A stretch of DNA of 64,000 bases, from the NCBI GenBank assembly GCA_008921705.1, contig VFFE01007506.1, positions 895,598 to 959,597 on the forward strand. Direction: 5' to 3'. The notes beneath the pieces were generated by a model, which saw only the letters and a program-made list of their open reading frames with translations, was not told where the DNA came from and did no database searches. The DNA comes from Burhinus oedicnemus. Its lineage: Eukaryota > Chordata > Aves > Charadriiformes > Burhinidae. The translations under genes were made by a program, and so were the position numbers. Below are positions 46,753 to 60,226 of the stretch, piece after piece. Position 1 is the stretch's first letter; every line of letters starts with the position of its first letter.

Positions 46753-49700
46753 TAATAATAATATTTTGATTAAGATTTTTAAGATTGTTAAGATTTCAAT
46801 TATATTAGCAATAAATTTTTGGTTTATGGTACATTTCCTCCTTGTCTGTACACATAAGTTTGAGCATGACCAGGGCATTACCACCAGCAATGACAGTGGT
46901 ATGTCAGTGCCTTGGTTGTCTTTCTCTACGTCACATCTCCCAGCACCTGTCATCTAGTTGGGAAGTACCAACTTCCATGCACACAGGTATTTGTACTTTG
47001 TAGATCAGTTTTCTTACAGCCAAAGGGCGTGGGACTTTCACAGGTACAGACAAGGGCTAGGTCAGTATTTCTTTAGTGTCCAGTGTGCCAGCAAGGTGTG
47101 CATTGCTCTCAAACATCAACTCAGTATTTAGCTAACTGTTCACCGGGGCATCATTCAATACTGACGTCATGCATTATCAAAATCAATCACGTAACCGAGA
47201 AAAAGATTGACCTTTTTTTAGCATGAGTTATACAGAGTCTGTCTGCATAGAGAAATGCTTATTTCTTCTAAGGGCTGTAATGTGTTTTTGATGTTGTGTC
47301 AGCTTAAAGCCGGATCTCATTCTTGATGACTAACTCCTCTATCATCTATCATGCACTTGGGCCAGCTCACACTTTGGCTAAAGCCTGGAGACAGAGAGCT
47401 GGCTCCCAGAAGAGGAGAGACATGTCTGAACTCATCACACTCCCCTCCTGTCAGTGTGGACGCAATTAGCTGGAACCAAGTGAAGCAGGGAAGCTGAACC
47501 CTTGATTGGACACTGCATAGATGTAAGCTAGGTCCTTATATATGCCATGACAAAAGGTGTAACAGTAAATTCTCTTTCCTTGCCTTACCTCTGCCTTGTT
47601 CTTAGCCTCCAGTGCACCCAGACCCTCCTTACAGCTCATCTCCACCCGTCACACAACCTCCTGCCTGAAGGCTCGTGTAAGGCACTGAGGCTTGCACAGC
47701 CTCTGCTCTCTACTAGAAGGACCCTAGTAGACAGGACCATGGGGTTGGTATGCATTGCACATGGTCTTCTTTAGCTCAGTCACAGGGGGGTAATGCTCCT
47801 GGGATCAAAGGGCTCAGAGTTTTATCCCTTCTGTCTCTGTACAGCTCCCAATGGTTTAAATGGAACATATCTGGCAATTCCAGAGGAATTACACTGTTTT
47901 AATTTGCATAACATCTATTTCTTTGGAACTGAAGCACAGATTTTCAAAGACATGTATGAAGGATGAAATTGCTGAGTAACAGGGATAAATTTGTTCTAAT
48001 GCTGCTTGAAATTCTTTGAAGTTCAGGCAAGCAAAAGTCAGACAGGCAAAGCACGGTGCTACAGAATTAATCGAAATTAATCTGGAATTCTTTTTTCTTG
48101 TTGATTTCTTACAAATTCTTTTTAACTTAGTTGTGTTCTTGGTTCTCGGTTAAATAGCTGCTGTTAGGAAATATGGATGAGCTACTTCAGTGATTAGCTG
48201 AGCAGGTATCTCAGTCTTATTAGAGCGAGCAAACAGATTTCACAAGCAGATGGTTTTCTTCTTGTCTTTGTCCCTCTAGCCCTGTGAAATGCACAGCAGG
48301 CCCTTGTACTAACACAGAAGGGATTGAGGAACAGAGTAGTTAATGACCAATTTTGTCTTTTCTGGATGCTCCCTCATTGGAGCCAAGAAGCATTTTACCA
48401 GGGACAAATGAATTCTTACCTCAGACCCACTGAGGTTCCCTCCTGGGTGTGTTCCAGACTCTAACTGCATCTCCTTCTGTACCTGCCTCTTATCCGTCAG
48501 CCAGCTGTAAACTTAATTGATCCAAACTGCAGAAGAAAATTAATGTGTTACTAATTTGTAGTTGTCTTGTCCTAAAATACCCTGAGAAAACTCCAATGTG
48601 TACACTTTTTCTGAGGTCAGATTCTGCAACTGTCTGATGTAATATTTGATCAAAATTGAGGATCTCTGCTCATGCCCATAACACACAGCCCACTTCATGA
48701 GATGAATTACATGAGTGAACTTGTTTTTTCCCCCCTGATTTCCCTTCTTTTTATGTTATGATGGTTCATGATTTTACTCATCTTTCCTTTTTTAAAAAAT
48801 ATTACATTCACCCAACTTCTTGCAACTGATTGATTTTCCAAATGTCTGTTTTGTGGATAACATATTGATATATTTTGAAAATCAATAGAAAGAGAATTAA
48901 ACAGAAAACATATCAGGCACTTCAATCATATGACTGCTGCTGCATAATCTTTTATTTCAATCTATATATTTCATGGTCCTAAGGCCACAAACCAGTCTTC
49001 TCACTTTACTTCCCTGCCTTTCATCTCAGTACATAGATTATAGCATGCATGGAGCCTTCTATTTATATAAAATTCTATGATATATGGAGTCTTCTGATAA
49101 AGGACTCAAGTGAAATAATTAAACCTATGTCAATTAAGACTAATGCCAAATCCAAACCAACATCCCAAAAGCTAGGGGCTTGCTAAAAATGAAGAGAGGG
49201 AAACTGTTCTCTATAAAACAGTCTTAAGTAAAACCAAATCCAACATAATCCTCTGATTAAGTAATATCTGACAGTTCAGTCATGTGCATTTCTCCTGAAA
49301 GAAGCGACTTGCTTATTTTAAGCTCCCTGAGAGACAATTTGCATAATGATGATCTTCTTGTAGAACTAGATTGATTTACCATTTTTAAGCAAGTATGTCC
49401 ATAAGCAGTGTTTGAAACAGGTGTTTTCATACTTGTTTCCAGAGTCTATTGAGACTTACAGCAGGACATGCTCCTCCCTTGTGTAGATTTCTGCCCCAAT
49501 TTGTATGCTCTCACTCTCAAGCCACAGTTGTACCCTTTGCTATGTTTTTGGCCAGCCATCGGTCACATAACACCTACTGCTGTGGTTCTCCAGCGATGAG
49601 GGCAAGGCTGCAAGATTTTTACTAACTAGAGAGAAATGGTGAACTTTCCTTAAAAAAGAATCGTGGGAGTCTTGCTCTACTGCTGCAGAAATATTCATTC

Positions 49701-51411
49701 AGTCTTAATATAATGGTGGGTATATAGGCTTGAAATGTTATTTAACTGCTACTTCATCCATAAAGGAAATGAGATTAAAGGGATGAGATGGTGGTAGGAA
49801 AATAAAGAGAGAAGATTAAAGCCTGATGACACAGTTATAGAAATTATACATGGAAAGACCGATTACATCTAATTACACATCTTTCCTGTAATCACTGGGT
49901 TATACGTTATAATTCTCTATTTAGGCTCACTAGGAGCCTGTGACTATGTTGAGTTGTAAACTACAGGTAGTTTTAGAGCAGTTGACATGAAGGTTTCTCA
50001 GCAAGGCTTCCCTGTGTCTGTAGCCACGTGCATTTGAGCCCACTAGAGGTGATTCTTCACCATATTAGAGCATGACTCTGTCTCACCAAGGGGTGGTAAG
50101 AGCTCTGTGGTTAATGCACCTTATGTCTTCATGAACATGTAGTTTTGTGCTCCCTACACACTGACCTTCAAACCAGAAGACATTCTTTGTCAGATGGAGA
50201 AGGGGAGGAGGAGCAGAGCTGCTTCAAACCTTTCTCCTCAGCTACTAGAGCATTTATAAGAATCGGTCCATGGTTATCTTACTTAGTCTGGTGTCAATTT
50301 GTTTATAACTTTTCTCCATCCCCTCAGTTTCCACTGGGATAGACATGAAAGGTTCATCCTGGGATCTAGTTTATTACACGTGCATGAGACTTGAGCACCA
50401 AATAAATTTTAAACCAGATTTCTCCAGCTGGCTAAAATCTTAAATCTTCAGCTCCCAATCTCTTCTAGAATCTCTGGTCCTTCTTAAGGAATGTTTCATA
50501 AAGTACCTTTCTACTACAAGAGAGGGTTTTAGCTGATTATGCTTCCATGACTGGCACGGGGATATGCTTTCCAGGTTTTCTCTGATCTTGGTCTTTACTG
50601 TTGCCTTCTCTGATAAAACATATGTCTTTTGCGGCTGTTCGGATTTTTTATGAACAGTCATTCATCCCACAAGTGTACGACGAACTCTTGTCCTCAGGTT
50701 TATTGCTGGTGAGCCAAACAACTGGTATTATTTCATTAATGCTGAGACTAGTTTCAACTCATGTGGAGAGCCTTTTTGCCTTCTGAAAGGGTAGCAGCCC
50801 TTAAAGCTGCTGAAACCCAAGCAGCTCCCCACGGCATTCCCTTCAGTTCCTGTACCAAAGCTGAATTAATTAATTTGCTGCAGTGCCCAAGTCCTGTACT
50901 TGAAGTTGCAAGGGTATACTCAGTCTCCATCTAAAAAAGGACAGGACCGAGCAGCTGCACAGTTGTCCTCATGTCAGATACACAGGCCTATGTGGGTTGT
51001 AATAGGCGCTACCTACAGTAAATCTGCGTCTGGAATGAGACGGCTTTGGCAAGACCTCTAAGTATAGCTCCCACTGATCAAGGTGGCTGTGTCGCTTGTG
51101 CTAGTGACTTCATGTGCATCAATGACCATTTCTGGAATTTAGTAGTTACTATTGTAGGCACTTGGGACAGATAAAGGATTATGGGGATTTTTATCTTGCT
51201 CCAGAGCATGAAGTAAAAATGTTAAAACTGTCAGTGTGCATGATTCCAATTATGTGCCTTGTTGAGGAATTACAGCAATTTTTGTTGGCTCTGGATTGAG
51301 ATCACCCTGTGTTGACCTCCTTGTCTCTGCTACTTAATTATGCCACTTGGGGTGACTATTGTTCCTTACCATGCTTCTCTGTGCTCAAGGAAGTTGTTAC
51401 CTTTATGATTT

Positions 51412-51429
51412 AAAAAAAAAAAAAAAAAA
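51412..51429. repeat. poly(A) tract
   Basis: Eighteen consecutive A. No retroelement body is recognised upstream. Confidence 0.85.
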
Positions 51430-51485
51430 GTGTTTCCAATCGCGTTCATTTGTTAACATTGCAGACATTATCCTTTAACAGCAGC

Positions 51486-51521
51486 ACATGTATGTGTGCC
51501 TGTGTGTGTGCACGCACGTTT
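51486..51521. repeat. GT/CA-rich alternating run
   Basis: Interrupted TG dinucleotides with 'gcacgcacg' at the end; simple alternating purine-pyrimidine sequence. Confidence 0.65.
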
Positions 51522-53333
51522 CAGCTGCCTGTATGGGTACAGCGCTTGGCACAATAAGGCCTTTCTTTCCACTCCGTGTTCTAGAGTTGCTTTAGTGACA
51601 CCTACATATATGAGGAAATAATTTCAGAACTGAAACTTTGGGAATGAGAAGTGTTGTGTCTGTACAGCAAATTATACTTTCTTTTTCTCACTCAATACAT
51701 TTCAGTGGCACTTAACATAGATGGCCATATCCCAGACCTGATGGGAAGAATTAGGACTCTACTGAGACATGGACAGTGATGCTTACATCATTGATGACCT
51801 CTGCTGAGAACTCTCAAACTGCCTAAGGGGATTCCTTACTGCCAGGATATTGTCTTCCTTTGGCAGTTCAAAACCACTCCAAAGACAGAACTTCTATTTT
51901 TTTTGAGGAAAAAATTGATCCGTACGACTAAGATCTAGTCTAGTTATGTCATACATTCCGTCAGCTTATATTTAACAGCTTGACACGCATGTTAGCAGCA
52001 AAGTGCATCTGACAAAATTGCTCTACTTGACATGGAAAGAATTATTTGGTTCTACACGTAAACTACGAGTTTGCTTTAGAATTGTTATTTTGAAAAATAA
52101 ATATCGCAAAGAAAATTGATTTGTTATTTCTTCTCCTAGAAGAGTACAAGGACATAATCTCTGTAGTACTTCATAAACTTGATTTGATTTTTTGAAAGCT
52201 CCCTCCAGTGTATACCTCTTAGCTAGGAAAGGAGTTTAGCTCTTTTGATTGCAATATATTCTCTGCTTAAAAAAACAAAAAGAAAGAGAAATATCTAATA
52301 TATAGCAGGAGATGACAATATAGTATCTTTTCATCAGAAAAAACATGAAACTATATTAGCAATTTCCATCTGGGAAAAACATTAAAAAAATGACAGTAGC
52401 TTAGCTTGTTTCTCTTAGGCAAATTTACATATGGATCCAAAAAAAGGCATAGTAGTTTTCAAAAGTGCCATGCAGGGGGGAGAATTAATAAGAAATGTTG
52501 AGTTAGAAGATACTTTGTGGAGTTAATCTCTCATCAATACAGGATATTATGCTAATATAATCTGATCCATGTTATTAAAATGGTCCGAAAGTTTCCACTT
52601 GATTTTATATTGCCAGCCATGGGTAAACTATTCTAAAAGGCTTGCCTATTTTGGAAAACTTGCCTCTGGGTCTTATTCCAGAGTTTCTACCCAGATACTT
52701 GAAAAAGATTGGTTTACTCTTTGCTGTCACACTGTCACTTTCATTCATTTCTGCTCTGCTCTCGATTCAGTCCCTGTCTGGCTATAATAGGAAAGTATGA
52801 CGACCCTCCCGAATGAGACTTTTCATGAGATTATGATTTCTATAATCAGCAATGGATCAGCTCCAACAAGGGACATATAAATCTTAAAACCAGTCAACCT
52901 GTATATACTGTTTATATGACTCTTTAGAAACAGACAAGACAGAGATTCATCACACAAACTTTAAGTACCTAAGCAAGCCATAATACTATAGACATTATAG
53001 ACGTCAGTAAGGCTTTATAGATATCACTACAGACAATGGCAAGAGTGTGGTACCTTCAGAGGGTGAATCATTCCTCCTAAGATCTGAATTGTTTTCTGAG
53101 GGTACACATCTAATATGGTTTATCTAATAAGCATGTTTCTTGCTCGACTGACTCTACAGTGTGTACAGGGCAACTGCTTCCCCAGATTCACCATCTCCAT
53201 CAGCCACATAAATGAAATGCGATAAATCCAGGCCTTGATGTTTCAGAAGGCACAGGTAAAAAGACTGCCTAAGAAGGCAAGTACTTAATGGGAGACACTA
53301 GAAATAAGCATGTGGAGACATCTCAGTGTCTTA

Positions 53334-53357
53334 CTTACAAACTTACAAACTTACAAA
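53334..53357 (+). repeat. (CTTACAAA)3 tandem repeat
   Basis: Three perfect 8-bp units in tandem. Too short to indicate a known satellite. Confidence 0.85.
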
Positions 53358-53809
53358 CCATGGCTGAAGAAATTGCCTATAAAAATGTCTTGAAACAACT
53401 GAGTAGCATTCACTCCCCTCCAGACACAGGACGAGAAGTCATGGACTCCTGGGTGTTAAAAAGATCTTTCTTTTTTGTTTGTTAAGAACACAAGAGATTA
53501 TCGACACTGAAGGACTTACAAAGCAAGCAGAAGGCAGAAATCTTTCTGTATTTTTAACAGAGAATGTGAAAAGGCATAATATACATTATTTACCACACAA
53601 TAGTTATACGGAAATAATGCATATATTTTGTTCCCAAGTATTTTTCCTTACTGCTTGTGAAACATTGAAACTGCTTGTTTAAAAATTGAAAATTAAATTG
53701 TAATTGAAGTCTTCTTAATGATGACAATGACTGAGCTCATGTATGAACATAAATATACATACGCTGCTGCATGGCAAAAGTCCTTTCAAAGCTGAGGCCA
53801 AGAACATAA

Positions 53810-53992
53810 TGTAGCTCTGGATTTATAGAAAATGCTACTAAAGCAGAAATAAAAAACATCTGCAGCAACAGACCTCAAGGAGAAAATGAAGAACTTACAG
53901 TTGACACAGCAGAAGATAGAGAGCCAGAAGAAGAAATTTTAGAAGCTGTTGAAACAGAACACTTCGAAGATGATATTGGGGTAGCGGTCTAG
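53810..53992 (+). other. acidic open frame of unknown origin
   Basis: A frame without an ATG start runs from after a TAA (53807-53809) to a TAG at 53990-53992, 60 codons. It starts 'CSSGFIENATKAEIKN', passes through 'NEELTVDTAEDREPEEEI' and ends 'HFEDDIGVAV'. More than a third of the second half is Glu or Asp, with codon-like spacing unusual for random AT-rich DNA. The only acceptor-like dinucleotide upstream (tag at 53812-53814) lacks a pyrimidine tract. It could be the decayed end of a transposon or retrocopied gene, a terminal exon, or chance. I do not recognise a family. Confidence 0.2.
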
Positions 53993-56900
53993 AGAAGTAT
54001 CTAGGAAAGGATGGAGCACAGCCAAAGGAGAGATGCACAGTTATGACTCTTGCAGGGTGGTTAGGGTAGAGTGATTGATATCATATGGGAAAAAAATGAT
54101 GAAACCTAGTGAGAGGCTCAAAAGGAACAGGCAGAACTAATATCTGACACAGTATGCATGACAGGGCAGCCAGGATGCAAGGGTTATCAGTAGTGTTTCA
54201 TGTCAGAGGAAGGCACAAGGGTGAGGAGGCAAACCCGAGCAGTGAAGTTGTTTACATACAGCTTAATTAGCACAAGGACTTCAATGAATCTGAAGGAAGA
54301 ACTTCACCTCTGGGCTTGTTCTCATCCCAAGGTTATCACACTGTGACGTGTTACATAAAATTAACTGGAAAGAGTAAGCTTGCCTGAGGTCCTGTTCTGC
54401 TCTTTCCCAGCAGAGTTTTTGTTACTCTTGTCAGAAATTGACTAAATATAGATTATCTTCTTTTCCCCAAGGTTTTCTTTGTCTTTTCTTATCCTGGCCT
54501 TTCATAATCCCAGGGTTGTGCAGGTGCCATACATAATCTTCTGTGTTATCAGGAAACAGCACTGCAGGGTTCCATTTAACCAGCCCAAGCTGTCGTCTTC
54601 CATTGCTGCAGTTTTATAACTGTAAAAAGACAATTATACATACTGTGAGAATGCAGATGACTGTGCCTTAGAAGGCTGAAAAGTTAAATTGTGACTTCAG
54701 TTGTGTGGAGTTATGGTAGCTTGAAGGTGGAAGTTTGAAGATCAGTACCATGCTTCCCAAACAAATCATTTTGTTATAGATTTTATTTTTTTTTAAGAGA
54801 AATGTCATCAAAGCCTTGCTGTCTTCTGTATGGTAAATTAATGTCATCCCAAGATATTTACTTATTTTGAGTTTGTTATTTCTCTCCTTAAAAAGTATAT
54901 ATGTTCCTTATGGCATCACGCAGCATTATACAGCAGTAAACCATCATTCACTGCTGGACCTCTTTAGTGTAGTCTGCCCACAAACTGAGTTTTGCAGATG
55001 TGTGCCCTTGTTTTAGGATGCAAGTCAGATGAATGACCACAGTATCTGTCTTGGTAATGTGACTGATCAGGTGGCTACAGCTAAGGACAAAACTGGAAAT
55101 ATAAGCCATTAGTTGCATTAACTGTCAGTACTGTTGTTGCTATTGTTCTTGTTATTATAAACTCCGCAGAAAGACCATAATTGTTCAAATAAAATCACTG
55201 GCATAATCAGAAAACAGTGTATCTTCACAACATTGATACTTTTACTGTGTGAAGTCTTCAGATCTACTTCACACACGCTGCATCATCACCTCAAGTGTGT
55301 GGTCATGACGTGAAGTGGAAATTTCATATCAGCTTCACACTATATCTTCATATGTCTTCATATAAATATTAAATTTAATTTGTCAAGGAAGTAGTGAGAC
55401 CTCATTCATCCTTTCAATAACTAATCTCTTATACCTTACACATTGTGCTATGTTTTCAAGCAGAAGCTGAAGCCAGAGCAAACAAATAAATAAAAAATCA
55501 CGCCAATCAACTGATGGTGAAAGCCCCACTTCAGGTTAATGTGTGCTCAGAGGTCACAGGATTGAGTCCTACCTCTTCATTCTTCTAACATCACTGGAAG
55601 TTGCACACACTATTTATCAGATAGTGCCTACCACGCTGGCAGTATATAATACCTAGTTCAGTCTCTGACAAGGGACAGGCAGTGGTCCAACATGAACATC
55701 CTGATGTTGATTTCATAAAGAATCTAAATGCTGCTTTAACATCTGCTTCAGGTCTTTATGCTGCTGGAGACACTTAGGGGAGAAGGGTCACACACCAGAC
55801 TTCTTCAGGACAGGATAAAGGAAATCAATTTCAGTCCCCAAAAGCTCAAACCAAAGGTGCGAATCAATCATTATTACCATTTGGATTTTTGGAAGTGTAT
55901 GTGAAAATCCTACTGAAAGATTTGTGCTTTATGTAACGCAATCCTATACACCCTTGATACTCTCATACTCTAAAACTAAGGATTTTTATTTTCCTTTCAT
56001 GGGCTATAACAACCATATATTTCCCCTAGTAAAATACATGCAGGATGTTGAATAGGTACATGGGCACATAAGATTTTTTTTTCAGCAGCATTTCCTCCAA
56101 TATAAATCATAATAAAATGGATGAAGGGCATCCTTATGTTAATATTGGCCTGTTTCATACTGGCGAGGTCAGTATTTGTATGGTTTATCTATTTCATGAA
56201 TGCTATGCACGTCAATTAAAACTGCCTGTAGGCAGCTTTAGTCTGTGCACCTGACAGAAAATCAGAATTATTTGCATTGTACCAATGAATTGTTGCATTT
56301 TGCTTGATTTTTATTAACTATTTCCTCTTCTGGAAATCTCTCCAGAGCTTACCAAGCAAAAGTTTCCCTGTGTCTACTGCATCCCAAAATTAAAGAATAC
56401 TGATTTCTGCTGGATTACATATTGTAATCGTGAATGTCCAGACCAACCTCTGAAGTAATAGATTCATTTATGGCCTTCTGGAATCTCGATCCTGTGCCTA
56501 TGCTCATATATATACAAGCTTTTGCAATTTGCGGAATGATTTCATAGAGTCTATAGGCATACAATCACCTTACATAGAGGAATAAATATCAACACATCAG
56601 CTAAAGTCAGCAGAGAGCAGCACGCTTCACTAGAGTTCAGAGTACAAACCTAATTTTGATTCATCTTCTAGCACACGAGTGTCTCCCTGTTGGCTACAGA
56701 GGGAACACAGAAAGACCAGCTTTCTAATTTTGGCACCTAATTTATATACCTAAAATAAGGTGATGTGATTACCCTCTAAAGCCTGAATTCATCTACCATA
56801 AATTAGCCATCTGGAGGTTTTAAATGATTAAGTATCAATCCATGATTCATCCTGCCTACCCTCAGCCCTCAGTCAACATCAGCATCTGCTATTCATCCAG

Positions 56901-58681
56901 ATATAGGCAAGTGAAAGTTCATAGCTGTTTAAACTGCCTATTTTGTTCATCTGCAGAACCCTCCCACCTCTGCCCAAATTAGACATCTAGTTCTCACTAA
57001 AGTCCAGGCATGATTAATCCCCCTAAGGGCAGCTGTTAAAATCCTAAAACTCTCTGAATGCTAGACAGCTCTTAATTCTTGCTCAGTCTCAGACCCACAT
57101 AAATGGCTAGTAGTGGATACTCTCAGACTGAAATGCTAACTCTGTTATACTCAACCCTGGCCTTCTCCAACTCATCTCAACCTTGGAGTTAATACATAGT
57201 GAAATCAGAGAGGAAGAAGAGGTAGTGAGACAAAAAAGGTTTTTTTTTTCCCTAGCACCTTTTAAACATTCTCTGAGCATCCTGGCCAGCTCTCCTTGCA
57301 GTGGATGGCCTTTCTATTTTAATTAACTCCGTAATATCCCAATCCTCCTACGGGCCTTGAGATATCTCCATTTTGCAACTGATAGTGTCAAAGTGCAGTG
57401 TCATTTAACTTTGGCAGTGTCTGGTCATCTAGTGATAGACTATGGCAAGTAGCAAGTTACTTGCCTTTTTTTTGCCCAGTCTGAAATAACAAAGATGCTG
57501 GGTGAGAGATGCGTCGTTGCAATAGCCTTGGCTAAAGGAGGAGAGGAAAACACTGGCATTCACAAAAGCCTTTTGCCGGCCTTCAACCACCATCTGCACA
57601 GGTCAGGCAAAAAGCCAGATGCATCATTAAGGATGAAATCCTACCAATGCAAAGTATTGCAGTGGCTATGGAGGGAATTGGCTGTTTGGCCTGGGGAAGT
57701 GGCAACACAACAAAAAGCAGCTATCTGCCTTCAGGACCCGATTTACTCCCCTTTGGTCATCTGACTTAGGAGAAATGAATCTAGCCTTGCATTCATGTAA
57801 AATTTTCTCCGATGATTTCTGGATCAATCAATCCTAACCTATAAAAATGTAACCAGATGAGTCTTAGAAATGCATGGTGGTTATATCACAAAGCCTTTTA
57901 GCAGTTCGCATGACATCAGTGGGAGGGATCCAATGAAGTAATAAAATGCAGATGCACGGTAAAGCAGAACGCACTCCAGCACACTTCTGTGAAACTCATT
58001 CATATGGAAATGTGAATAGGGAGCTTCATATCTCATCTACAGAAAAAAAAAATACTTAAAAAGTATGTCACAAATTAAGATCCTGGAAAAAAACTCTTGT
58101 GCTGTATCCTTAGAGCATAGTTATGATAAGGAATTTCAAGTTATGAGGTGACTGTGTTTTGACCTTGTTACTTTATGTTTACCATGTAAATAATGTGATC
58201 ATAGCTCTGTTACCACATGTATATTTTCAAAACAATAAATTTATGAACACTATTATCCCAACAGAAACAACAGTTGCTAAGACAAAATAAAAATGGCGAG
58301 GTACCATTTTAATGTAAGCAACAGATTATTTCAGCAAGAGATGCAGCCATACAGTATTCAGTCAGTATCATCTAGATGTAAAAGGACAGATAGGGAGAAT
58401 AAAGATGTGATTACAACAGCAAAGCTCTTCATGCTGAAGTTTATAATACTACCTGAATAAACTCTTTCCGTAAAAAATGACTTGGTGGCAAAACACTGCA
58501 TGGACCTTTCTGAAGCCTTGAGACTTTTTCTCTGATTATTGCCATTTAAAAGATGGTAATGTTTAGGTAAAATGCAACCTAAAACACTGCTTGTGCTCCT
58601 ATCCTCTTTTGTGGATGTTGGCTTATTTGTTAGATGGTTTTCTCCCGTGAGATAAAAAGCCAAGTTAGTGGGCAACATAGA
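53993..58681. other. AT-rich non-coding interval
   Basis: No gene or repeat is recognised. A 10-bp-arm inverted repeat (tgtgtgaagt 55246-55255 / acttcacaca 55266-55275) sits in a patch rich in 'cttcac' and 'cttcatat' (55225-55375). Short T and A runs occur at 57240-57250 and 58043-58051. Confidence 0.55.
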
Positions 58682-58762
58682 ATTCTAGAATCATAGAACA
58701 GATTAGGTTGGAAGGGACCTTAAAGATCATCTAGTTCCACCTCTCCTGCCATGGGCAAGGAC

Positions 58763-59311
58763 ACCTCCCACTAGACCTGGTTGCTCAAAGCCCCATCCAA
58801 CCTGGCCCTGAACACTTCCAGGGATGGGGCATCCACAACTTCCCTGGGCAACCTGTTCCAGTGCCTCACCACCCCCACAGTAAAGAATTTCCTCCTAATA
58901 TGTATTGTAATCTCCCCTCTTCCAGTTTGAAGCCATTACCCCTTGTTCTATCACTACATGCTCTTGTAAAAGTCCCTCTCCAGATTTCTTGTAGGCCCCT
59001 TTCAGACACTGGAAGGCTGCTGTCAGGTCTCCCTGGAGCCTTCTCTTCTCCAGGCTGAACAACCCCAACTCTCTCAGCCTGTCCTCAAAGGAGAGGTGCT
59101 CTAACCCTCTGATCATCTTTGTGGCCCTCCTCTGGCCCTGCTCCAACAGGTCCATGTCCTTCTTGTGTTGGGGACTCCAGAGCTGGACACAATATTCCAG
59201 GTGGGGTCTCACGAGAGCAGAGTAGAGAGGCAGAATCACCTCCCTCGACCTGATGGCCACACTGCTTTTGAGGCAGCCCACAATGTGGCCTTCTGGGCTG
59301 TGAGTGCACAT
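58763..59311 (-). pseudogene. CR1 ORF2 C-terminal remnant (copy C)
   Basis: The frame from 59311 carries '[20 protein letters not shown]', '[20 protein letters not shown]' and '[17 protein letters not shown]', then slips frame near 58970 and stops at 58895. The rest of the tail, equivalent to 'RTRGNG.KL' through 'HWNRLPREV' in copy B, is readable only in another frame, so at least one indel separates the pieces. The plus-strand frames over this region (58861-59058, 59165-59650) are antisense shadows. Confidence 0.87.
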
Positions 59312-59724
59312 TGCTGCCTAATGTTGTGCTTCTCATCCACCAACACCCTCAAGTCCATTTCCTCAGGGCTGCTCTTGATCCATTCTCTGCCCAGCCTGTA
59401 TTTGTGCATGGGATTGCTCCAACCCACATGCAGGACCTTGCAATTGGCCTCATTGAACTTCATGAGGTTTGCACAGGCCCACCTCTCAAGCCTGTTCAGG
59501 TCCCTCTGGATGGCATCCCTTCCCTCCAGCGTGTCAACCGCTCCACACAGCCTGGTGTTGTCAGCAAACTTGGTGAGGGTGTGCTCAGTCCCTACAGCCA
59601 TGCTGCCAACAAAGATGTTAAATAGTACCGACCCCAGTATTGACGTGTGAGGAACACCACTTGTCATTGCACGCCACTTGGACATCAAGCCATTGACCAC
59701 AGCTCTTTGAGTGCGGTCATCCAC
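59236..59724 (-). pseudogene. CR1 reverse transcriptase, C-terminal half (copy C)
   Basis: Begins at the deletion junction with '[16 protein letters not shown]', then the 'TSGVP...SILG.VLFNIFV' block before the active site, and 'TLTKFADNTRLCGAVD'. The catalytic FADD box of CR1 reverse transcriptase reads FADN here (residues 53-56, codon at 59557-59559), so one catalytic aspartate is lost. The block before it is also altered (GVPHTS instead of the usual GVPQGS). The first catalytic aspartate domain is deleted. Similarity continues to 'LMKFNEANCKVLHVGWSNPM' and beyond before the frame is lost near 59240. Confidence 0.9.
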
Positions 59725-60226
59725 CCCTGGCCAGATTTAACCCTATCTGGGCTTTTGCTTTCCTAACCTGATCCCTGGCTGCTCGGACAATTTCTCTGTA
59801 TTCCTCCCAGGCTACCTGTCCTTGCTTCCACCCTCTGTAGACATCCTTTTTATGTTTGAGATTGTCCAGGATCTCCTTGTTCATCCATGCAGGCCTTCTG
59901 GTGTTTTTGCCTGAATTCTTCTTTGTTGGGATACATCGCTCCTGAGCTTGGTGGAGGTGGTCCTTGAATATTAGCCAGCTTTCTTGGGCCTCTCTTCCTT
60001 CCAGGGCTTTCTCCCACTGTATTCCATCAAGCAGATCCCTGAAGAGGCCAAAGTCTGCTCTCTTGAAGTCCAGGGTAACAAGCTTACTGCGTGTCCTCCT
60101 TGCTGCCCTAAGGATCTCAAACTCCACCATCTCATGATCACTGCAGCCAAGGCTGCCCTTGAGCATGACATTCCCCACCAGCCCTTCCTTATTGGTGAGA
60201 ATGAGGTCCATCCTTGGAGGAATCAC
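59717..60226 (-). pseudogene. CR1 ORF2 endonuclease end and linker (copy C)
   Basis: The 169-codon open frame begins inside the APE-type endonuclease: '[17 protein letters not shown]' then '[16 protein letters not shown]', with the SDH motif of this endonuclease class at about residues 29-31. The linker follows with '[19 protein letters not shown]', '[20 protein letters not shown]', '[11 protein letters not shown]' and '[20 protein letters not shown]'. It ends at 'LARGG' with a TGA created at the deletion junction. The front of the nuclease, with its metal-binding residues, is missing, so it is inactive. Confidence 0.9.

Larger units (their letters stand above)
43641..53332. other. AT-rich non-coding interval
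   Basis: About 9.7 kb without a recognisable gene. Named contents are a 15-T run (43766-43780), a TAATTA-rich stretch at 44270-44640, a small duplicated segment at 46678-46752, a GT/CA-rich run near 51486-51521 and an 18-A run at 51412-51429. The short frames on both strands have no domain support. Confidence 0.55.

Noticed and set aside
59165..59650. 161-codon plus-strand open frame, the second longest in the window
   Set aside because: It is antisense to CR1 copy C; the minus-strand reading gives recognisable reverse transcriptase sequence over the same bases.
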